From contig NC_056548.1 in assembly GCF_910596095.1 (NCBI RefSeq), positions 8,891,151 to 8,955,150 of the forward strand: a DNA stretch of 64,000 nucleotides. The letters are read 5' to 3'. The notes beneath the pieces were generated by a model. That model was given only the letters and a program-made list of their open reading frames with translations, was not told the DNA's origin and did not search any database. The stretch's first letter is position 1; each line of letters begins with the position of its first letter. Source of the DNA: Thunnus maccoyii (lineage: Eukaryota > Chordata > Actinopteri > Scombriformes > Scombridae). Positions 56,357 through 64,000 of this stretch are shown here, in pieces. The translations under genes were made by a program, and so were the position numbers.

Positions 56357-57104
56357 TTCTCCGTGCATAGCTTCAAGTTATTTTTACTGCTGTGTACTAC
56401 CATATACTAACAGTAGAGGACGCTCTTTGGCTCTAAGTTAGCTCCACTATGACTGATCAGGACAAATTTATCAGCTCTCTTCAAAAACTGACACAAAAAT
56501 AAGTGATTTAGGTGTTGAGCAGGTGAACACAACACAAGAGGGGAAACTCCACAAGAGCTTATTGTACTGTATGACCCTTCCAATCCAAACCAGTCATTTA
56601 CTTTCAAGGGTCAGGTGGGAAACATCAAAAATGTTAGAGGTCATCTGTGTGCATAGCTGCTCAAGGTATTAATATGCTATCATACATATATCCTGTTTTC
56701 CGTTAAATCTAAATTGACTGTATGTTAGTTTAAAATAAATTCAGTTACTAAAATTTTATGCTATTGTGTTTAGTTTGTAGGGTTTTAATGTTCCCCGTCT
56801 TATTTCTGCCTTTTTCCATCAGCAAATCTAATGTCACTTCAGCGCTAGTCAGCAGAACTTCTGAGAGTTCTGTGGGACACGATCGGGTTGATGCTGCTGC
56901 ACAATATTTAAAAAACAAAGCAGATGTTTTTTTTTATTTTTTATGCACGGCTTTCAATCCACTCATTGTGGTTTCACCCCACTTGCTACTGTATGCAAAA
57001 ATTCAGATGGTGCACTCACAGAGCACTTTTGCCTGGCTAATTTTGCTATGTGGATGTCAATATGGACGTTCAACAGGAGAAACTCATTACACAGTGTGTC
57101 CTCT

Positions 57105-57138
<34 letters not shown>

Positions 57139-57960
57139 ATGATATCTCTTTTCTTTGAAATCTCTCCGCACTAGCATGCTATCCATTACTAAAGCATGTG
57201 TTGTATACTGTGGTCAAGTATTCAGATGGAGGGTCTGCACTCTAAAATCCATCATTGAGATTTTTAGAGGGAGGCTGTCAGCTAATACATCAAGAAAGAC
57301 AAAAATACATCCAGAAAGACAAACATTTAAAAACCTTTACTGCGAGGAAGCCGAAGTGTATGATATGGTCAGTTTTTTGAATGTTCCTTTTTGTGTCTAA
57401 ACACATACAGTATAGGCAGTTTTTTACTTATTAACAGAGTGTGAATTTGTGAAAATGTAAAAGAAAAACCTGTGCAGGGTGAAATGTTTTTCAGTCTATA
57501 ACAGTAAAGACGAGACAATGTGAACCTTTGTTGCGCTATGAGGCATAATTCTGCCTATTTATGCAAACCCTTTCTTTTTTGTTCACCTTCAAAGCACTCT
57601 CAAACAATAACCTCAAACAATTTTAGCTTTGTTCTTGTTTATGTCAACATGTATTGTTGTCAACCATATTTCCTAAAGACATCTGTCACTTAAATTCGTT
57701 TATATTTACACCCCAATTTCCTTTTTATTTTCTCATCTGACCAGGCGATTTGCTGTTGAAAGCAATGGCAAGAGTGTTTAATTTGACATGAAGAAGAGGA
57801 ACACCTCCCAGAAATGGACGGCTTCAGTCAAATCAACAATTTATGCTCATCACAGATATCTAAAAGGCGTTTAATGCGATTGAGGTCATTGGTCTCCACA
57901 GCAGCTGCTTGTTGATTGGATAGTTGATTGATTGGAGTCGAAACCATGAAAAACAGCTCC
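56357..57960. other. Intergenic, low-complexity, with (GT)n at 57106-57137
   Basis: The ORFs here (up to 138 codons) run through the GT microsatellite or T-rich sequence and are not supported. There is a short GATA run at 57967-57980 just beyond. Confidence 0.4.
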
Positions 57961-58214
57961 AGAGTGATAGATAGATAGATGGACAACATTCACTATATAC
58001 ACCATATACATAAGAACATGTTAAAAAGTACAATAAATGTAAAAGATAACAACAATAATATAGGCTACTTTAAAGTGTCACCTCTTTACAATTCAGGAGA
58101 TTAATAACCTAAACATATCAAAATATACTGACTGTCCTCTTTCCAGGTCTCCATGTTTATGTGGTCCTATCTGTTTGGCAGCACCTGAAAGTTCCTCAAT
58201 ACCCTTTGGATCAT

Positions 58215-58426
58215 ATTCTTCATATATTTTTATCAATTTATCTATAATTTTGTCCTCCTATACTGCAGTTTTGCTATCTTGGTCTATTCTGTACACACAA
58301 CACCTAGCGATTGCATGTCTGTCTGTCCTGATGATTTCTTCCATTTTTTCCCCATTAAAGTTTTTCCTCATCTGAATCGAGGATCTAAAGATAGAGGATG
58401 TTGTATTGCTGTACAGATTGTAAAGC
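58215..58426. repeat. Dispersed repeat fragment ending GTACAGATTGTAAAGCCC
   Basis: TTGCTATCTTGGTCTATTC, TGTCTGTCCTGATGATTTC, TTTTTCCTCATCTGAATCG and GCTGTACAGATTGTAAAGCC are in the order of a common fish interspersed repeat. The fragment runs directly into the MITE at 58427-58684. It shares a short part with 20165-20235. Confidence 0.5.
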
Positions 58427-58684
58427 CCCCCGATTAATCGATAAGTAACTTGCTCTATAAAATGTCAGAAAATGTTGAAAAATCACTGTTTCCCAAAGTC
58501 CAAGATGCAACCTAAAGTTTTTTCTCCTGACCAACAGTCCACAACCCAAAGATATTTAGTTCACTATCAAAGAAGACTAAAGAAGCCAGAGAACATTCAA
58601 ATTTAAGAAGGTGGAACAAGAGGATTTTGGCAGATGATTTAAAACGACTTATTGATTATCAAAATAGTTGGCGATGCAGCTCTA
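58427..58684. mobile_element. hAT-like MITE, GCTGCAAC family, truncated left end
   Basis: Contains GATTAATCGATAAGTAACTT, the core CAACAGTCCACAACCCAAAG and the right end GGCGATGCAGCTCTA. The left terminus has been lost at the junction with the neighbouring repeat. Confidence 0.75.
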
Positions 58685-58956
58685 GCTATATAAAAAAATT
58701 GACTTGACTATGCAAAATACCACAAAAATAAAGCTAAAAAACTAAAAAAGAAAACCATAAACTCAATATAAAATGTGCCTGAAAGTGCCAAAGATATCAA
58801 GAGTGGAATAGCTTCAGGGAATGAAAACACTGATAAAGAGTTGTGTGTTAGTTAGAGTTGTGTGTACCTCCTCCCAGAGGAGAGAGGAGCTGAGTTTGAG
58901 AGATGAATACAAAATGGGAAAGGACATGATGGAGGACTTTGAGCTGTGAGCTGGGT

Positions 58957-58959
58957 TTT

Positions 58960-59014
<55 letters not shown>

Positions 59015-59218
59015 TGGTCTAGTTCAGCTACACTTGACAGGTCTGACTCTTGACAGCACACTAGTCCTGTGCAGATGTTTTGGCCAGGTCTCATCGTTGA
59101 ATTTAAGCTCGCTGCTTTAGAATAGGGTTCGGGCTAAGTTTAAGGATGTAAGCCAGGGCTCTCTCAAGTATTGCGAGACCACTGTGTGTGTGTGTGTGTG
59201 TGTGTGTGTTTGTGTGTG
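58957..59218. repeat. Two (GT)n microsatellites
   Basis: A long GT run at about 58960-59013 and a shorter one at 59182-59218. Both generate spurious poly-His/Thr or Cys/Val ORFs on either strand. Confidence 0.9.
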
Positions 59219-59219
59219 T

Positions 59220-60720
59220 CTACTTACTTGTGTTTCAGAGGGCGGAGTTTAGGTTGGACTGTAGAGGGGTGAAGTGCCTCCGATCCTTGGGAGTGGAACG
59301 CATTTCCTTTTGTTGCCCTCCAATTTTTGACTGGCTTGCCCCAGCACATGAGCATGATGGGGCTGTTTCTATTATCCAGCTTCCCAGACCCCCCCCCCTC
59401 CTCCCCTCCCCTCCATCTCCCTCCTCCCCACCATCAGACCCCGTTCTCCCTGTTCCCAAAGCGATTGGCATTCCTGGGGGCCACCAGTGAAGCAGCTTTA
59501 GAGGGAAGGCCGCTGGCTCCTGGGTGGCCTCTTGTGCACGGGCTCCGAGGGGTGGAGACAATGTCTTATTAATTGACTGGGCGTCTTGGGCAGAGTGCAG
59601 GAATTCGCAGGAGGGGGAGATGGAAAAGAGGGAGATGAGGGTTGAGCTGAGAGGGATGGAGGGGCGGGACGACCGGGGAAGATTCACAGTCCACCAATGG
59701 AGATTCATGGACCTCTGTCTCAGATTTATTTCCGTTTGATTCACATTGCTACCAGGAAGAGTTGTGGCGATGTGGAGATGAAGCTGCTCTGTTTAGCATT
59801 AAATGGTCTCTTTTATATATTTTTAAACTTTAGAAACACTTTCAGGTTTTGCCGCAATTGAAGGTTTTTCCAAAAGTCAAGAGTCCACTTTATTTTATTT
59901 TATTTTTTTTTATCATTTTCAGCATTTTTTTTACTGTCAATGTGTCAGATGTCTCTTGATTTTCCATTTGCAGTAACTCAATTTAGACTACTATAATAAC
60001 TCTATATATTTAAGTACTGAAACTTGCATTTAATCAAATGATTCACATCTCATAAACTGGTTGATAATAGCCAATGTGAGGGATCTATGAAACTTTCAGA
60101 ATTTCACAAACTAAGTAAATCTAAAAAAAAAATTCTCCAACCAGTTTTGAAATGGTTTAATGAATCCAAGCACAGTAGAAATGCTGTACCTCATCATTAA
60201 AACATTTTAAAAAAAACAAAAACTGGAGTATTTAAATTTGTCACTAAGTAGTTTTCTGAGTCGACACACACTCTGCAGGTCGATAAACGCCGTCATGGTG
60301 GGCAGGCAGCCGTCCTTACACAGCAGACTCATGGTTTTGTGCAAGTTTGATGGAGTGGGACAGGAGAGAGAGGGTGGGGTGTGGGGGGGGGGGGCGGATG
60401 GGTGTACCATCTCCCCATGTGGTCCCCACCCCCCTCCCCCAGGTGTCCTCACCCTAATCCTGTTACATGTGTCCCCCATTAGCACTAATGGAGCAGCCAT
60501 TGTCCCCCCGTTGTGTGCTGTTGTGCCCTCGGCCCAGTCACCTTGAGTCAGTAAACTCAGCTCTGTCATGTTTGGACTGCTTCCCACACACAGGGGTCTC
60601 CATGACGACGATGGACACTACCACCATCACCCCCCCCCCACCCCACAGCTCCATCCTCCTCCCACCCACTGACACAGTGCTGAGGCTGCTGGGATGCCAG
60701 AGGAAGTGGGGGGGGGACTT
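59220..60720. other. GC-rich non-coding island(s) with C and G homopolymers
   Basis: Two GC-rich blocks (about 59220-59760 and 60240-60720) are separated by AT-rich DNA. They contain poly-C (59390-59398), poly-G (60381-60394) and CCCCCCACC-type tracts. ORFs up to 169 codons overlap on both strands and in several frames with Pro/Gly/Ser bias, which is the signature of composition. A core without simple repeats, around 59460-59600 (GGGGGCCACCAGTGAAGCAG, then TGTCTTATTAATTGACTGG), could be a conserved non-coding element. Confidence 0.4.
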
Positions 60721-60999
60721 TCACAAGAGTTTCATAATATCTAAATTCATAATTTACATCAGTTGTTTCAGACTGATGTTAGTTTTGAAAACTTGATAGT
60801 TAAAACTATTGTAAATAAAGATGGTCATGCTTGGTCACTGCTGTTGCTTTAAAAAGCATCTTTAAACCCATATTTCTCTTCATTTGATACCTTTTGTTAT
60901 GTGTTTGTACACTTAATCCTGCTTGTTTTATGTATATTGTCTTCTTAATGTCTTTTATCCCCCTCTTTCACCACTTATACTGTATAAATAAGATTTGAA

Positions 61000-61745
61000 T
61001 TTGAATTTTATTTATTTGATAGGGACAATGCAATTTAACATAGTTCCAATACAGAGCATGAAACTGACAGTTTATAGCTATTGTTAATTTTCAACTCTAG
61101 TTGGGCGTAATTCAAATATATATACAGCTTTTATTATCATAAAACCACAATACACTACAGATATGGAAGTACAATAAAATACACATACTAATATACATTG
61201 ATCATGATGTGCAGTTTAAAATAAAAAATAATTAACAATACAATATAATTAGCTAAAAGTGGGTACAGATCTGGTTTGCTTTTAGCCAGCACTTAACCTT
61301 TGTTGTAAAAGATTTTATATCTAGAATTAATCTGATTTCAATAAAAAAATTGATAATTTGTTCCAAAGTTTGATATTTTACAGTTGCCATTCACCATGCT
61401 CCTGTATTACTATCTTGTCTTTGAATATATCTGGAAAGAGGCTCTGAGGCTAAAACTGTTGATGCATTTGAAAACTAATTTGAGAAAACAAAAATGAGTA
61501 AAGCTCTTGAAGCTGAATAGATTGTATCTTTTCAGTATGTGACAGTGATGCCACCAGACAGGATTTTTGTCTATTATTTTCAGTGCCTGACTGTATAAGG
61601 TTGTGAGGTGTCTGATTGTAGATGGTGATGTTTGAGTCCGTACTGTCATACAATATGAAAAATGAGAGAAATTCATAGAGTGCATAAATAACTGGGCTGC
61701 TTGAGTGGGTATGTAGTGCTGGATTAATATGAAACAATTAAGGTT
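61000..61745 (-). pseudogene. LINE ORF2 C-terminal remnant and 3' end
   Basis: The minus-strand ORF 61685-61410 contains YSQALKIIDKNP, HHCHILKRYNLFSF and LKLVFKCIN, the post-reverse-transcriptase region typical of fish jockey/CR1/L2-type LINEs. Downstream on the same strand (61400-61260) the translation gives SFTTKVKCWLKANQIC, the usual extreme C-terminus. The sequence ending near 61010 with GATAGGGACAATGCAATTTA would be the element 3' end. The reverse-transcriptase domain is absent. A single-nucleotide shift separates the overlapping ORF at 61737-61450. Confidence 0.65.
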
Positions 61746-62690
61746 GATCTTTACTGTTTTTGAAATCTTTGAATTTGATCAAATTTTCTCGCTAATCACT
61801 GGAAAGGCTCAAATAGTTCCTTTTATCTTGTATTTATTCATCTATAGTGAACAAAAAAAAACAAGAGACAGCAAGTCATAATTAACCTTTAAAGGCAAAA
61901 ACATATTTTTACACCCATTATATTTAGCCTTGCAGATCATTTTGTTTTTATTTGCCCAGTTCATGATGCACTAAATCCAAATTTTACATCTACAAAAGAG
62001 TGTGTTTTTGCAGAAACAACACCCCCGATTACTTTAGATAAACCATGCTGTCAACAGTTTTCACTGGAAAACTAGTGAGATTTTTTTATGCTTTGAGTAA
62101 ATAAAACGATAAGGTCTCTATCTAGGTAGGTTCTTTATGTGATTTGGATGAACATTTTAAGATGTCCAATTTAATCAGAATGATTAATTACTCTTCTAGT
62201 GCATCCGTCTGTTCAGGGCATCAACTTTTCAGGAGCTAAGAAGAACAGAACTGTTTTCAGCCTTGTGACAAAGTAGTTTTCAGACGCTCCGATGGGTTTT
62301 TAGCTTAAGCAGCATAAGAATTTTCTCAACCCATAAAAAAAACATTTCAATTTATCTGAAAATAAAAATTATGAAAGTTGATGATTCTTTTCATTGGACA
62401 GTGGCAATATGTAAGAGCAGGCAGTGGACTTCTGAGGTTATATCCTCTGTAAAGTTATATCATTAAATTAAGTTGTTTGCTCAAAAATAAAATAAAATAT
62501 TCTCTTTTTACCATTTTTTTTTTTGCTTTAAAATGCTGCTGTCTCCAACATAAATCCCCCTATCTACCCCCTTCCTACAGTGTCTTCTAAAACAAAATGT
62601 GTGATGTAGACATTAACTATACAGTATGTGTGTATTTGTAAGTGTGCGAGAGGGAGGAATAAAAAAAAAAGAAAGAGCAGGAGCTGCAAA
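61746..62690. other. AT-rich intergenic DNA, nothing recognised
   Basis: No ORF above background, no splice-framed coding block and no inverted repeat was noticed. Confidence 0.4.
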
Positions 62691-63240
62691 GGGAACGGGG
62701 CAGGAGAGAGTGCATTTGGCCATCCTGTTTGGTGCATTTTCAGGTGACCCGGGCCCCGCGCTGCATCCATCACGCAGAGACTGATTGAGCTGACCTTCAG
62801 GCCTGCCCCGCCGACCTCCGGGCTTCCTGTTCTTTGTCAGCCTCTCACAATACCGCTGGTATCACACAGACAGGGGAGGTCTGAGAACCGACCAGGGGAG
62901 TCCACCCAGGCCAAAGCAGGGACGGTGGGGTGAGGGATGTAGGGAGGGAGGGTGGGGGGGGGGGAGCAGGGGGTAGAGAGGGTCTTCAGGGAGGGAGCTG
63001 AGGACCCCCTTTTCAATTTCACCCGGTCTTTCCAAATGAGAGAAAAGGCAGAGAGTGGTGTCCTCTGTCACCCTGCCACACAGGGACCTTTAAAAAGCAG
63101 CCTCAGTGGTTTCTCAAGTGAGGTGTCTTCTCAAGAGACAAAAAAAGAGGAGAAGAATGAGTGGGCGAAGAATTTAATTGTGGTCCTGTGTGAGCGACTG
63201 GCAGTGGGAGGATGGCCACTCTAGCATTTGTAAAAGGCCG
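62690..63240. promoter_or_regulatory. GC-rich candidate non-coding regulatory block
   Basis: A sharp rise in GC within AT-rich DNA. The non-repetitive part, around 62710-62880, includes GGTGACCCGGGCCCCGCGC, CATCCATCACGCAGAGACTG and CAATACCGCTGGTATCACAC. It is followed by G-rich tracts at 62940-62980. Overlapping ORFs on both strands show no domain. Conservation would have to be tested. Confidence 0.3.
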
Positions 63241-63410
63241 AGCCAGTTTACTTGTCCTTCCTCTGTGCGTCTCTTTGGCCCTGTGAAATCTGAGGTGGGC
63301 TCAAGCAGAGAAGCTATATCACTGATCACTGATGGTTCTCAGGTAACTCTGGTTGCTTACTTAATAATAAAAGTACAGAAGTATTGTCAGTAAAATCTAT
63401 TTATAGAATA

Positions 63411-63823
63411 GCTTCACAATTTTTCAAGCCAGTCTTAACGGTGCCCAAACTTTCAATGTAAGTAATTGAAAATCAAAATCCACAGTCCTCCTTCCCTACA
63501 AAAATATATTAAAAAGTTGATTTGAAACTAATATGAAGCTTCAGCGTCCAAATTAGTCACATCAACTCAATATCTTTCAAAGTTACAGTCTTTTCAGTGC
63601 CAAATTCCCTTTTTGTTATGATTTTTCCACTGCAGCTGGACAGGAAAACACTGTCCGTCGAGACATTAAGAGGGAAATTTTTACTAAGGAGACTGTAACT
63701 GTGGAAGATATCCACTTTATTTGACTGACTCATACAGCTGAAGACTCATATTATCCTCAGATAAACTTCAAAATACATTGATAGTGGATTTTTTTAATAG
63801 CCAGTATGAAACTATCCTTTAAA
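63411..63823. mobile_element. Fold-back inverted-repeat element, copy 3 (family F), internally deleted
   Basis: Starts CACAATTTTTCAAGCCAGTC and ends near ACTATCCTTTAA. Internal words AAAATCCACAGTCC, AATATGAAGCTTCAGCGTCC, CAAATTCCCTTTTTGTTATG and AGAGGGAAATTTTTACTAAG match the order in the other copies. The arms are shortened, giving about 410 bp. Confidence 0.7.
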
Positions 63824-64000
63824 GTTTAAAAAAGTACTCATTCTGCTGAAGAAATATCCCCTGGGAGTGTTATATATTATATATTACATTATTAGACTGT
63901 TAATACATCAATGGCTAAGAAGCATTTTAGTTCAAAAGTAGTTCTAGTGTGAAGTGGACGTGGCGTTTGGGTCTCCTCCAAAGGATCACAAGATAAATCT

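Noticed and set aside
56758..57174. 138-codon plus-strand ORF
   Set aside because: It ends in a (GT)n-encoded Cys-Val run, has no domain and no splice support.
58852..59094. ORF with a poly-(His-Thr) run
   Set aside because: It is the translation of the (GT)n microsatellite.
59235..59744. 169-codon ORF on the minus strand
   Set aside because: It lies in a GC-rich, homopolymer-containing island with competing ORFs on the other strand. It has no domain, no conserved motif and Ser/Pro/Gly bias from composition.

Overview
This is vertebrate nuclear DNA, almost certainly from a ray-finned (teleost) fish. The coding sequence is split into short exons with GT/AG introns. The intergenic and intronic DNA is AT-rich, carries many microsatellites, and is full of short terminal-inverted-repeat elements of kinds common in fish. 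No bacterial, viral, tRNA, rRNA or CRISPR features were seen.

Four protein-coding genes could be rebuilt exon by exon. Three lie head-to-tail on the minus strand at 1-26,709: the 5' half of asxl2 (1-7,144, leaving the window on the left), a complete kif3c (8,500-16,191, 769 codons) and a complete hadha (17,050-26,709, 763 codons, the same length as the human protein). The fourth, rps6ka5 (MSK1), lies on the plus strand at 32,646-48,791 (808 codons). In all four models the exon phases join without a frameshift. ASXL2-KIF3C-HADHA matches the order on human chromosome 2p23 minus the genes between them. RPS6KA5 as neighbour does not match human chromosome 2, and HADHB, the usual divergent partner of HADHA, is absent.

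Region by region: 1-7.1 kb is asxl2 with introns holding a fold-back element and a 130-bp tandem duplication. 7.1-16.2 kb is kif3c, with a TTAA-ended inverted-repeat element in its probable 3' UTR and another in an intron. 16.2-26.7 kb is hadha, whose first intron holds a broken LINE reverse transcriptase. 26.7-32.3 kb is a retroelement-rich spacer: an RNase-H-type LINE tail ending about 60 bp from the hadha start codon, a Penelope-like remnant with a hammerhead-like core, and nested inverted-repeat elements. 32.3-48.8 kb is rps6ka5, whose introns contain hAT-like elements and several GC-richer, TAAT-rich blocks that look like conserved non-coding DNA. 48.8-64 kb is its probable long 3' UTR and then a gene-free stretch with a 1.6-kb hAT-type element (perfect 8-bp target duplication, another element nested inside), a LINE C-terminal remnant and GC-rich non-coding islands.

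The genes do not form one pathway. asxl2 is a chromatin regulator (BAP1/PR-DUB cofactor), kif3c a kinesin-2 motor, hadha the alpha subunit of the mitochondrial trifunctional protein, and rps6ka5 a nuclear stress/mitogen kinase. No new multi-gene system was found; the more unusual material is in the mobile and non-coding DNA.
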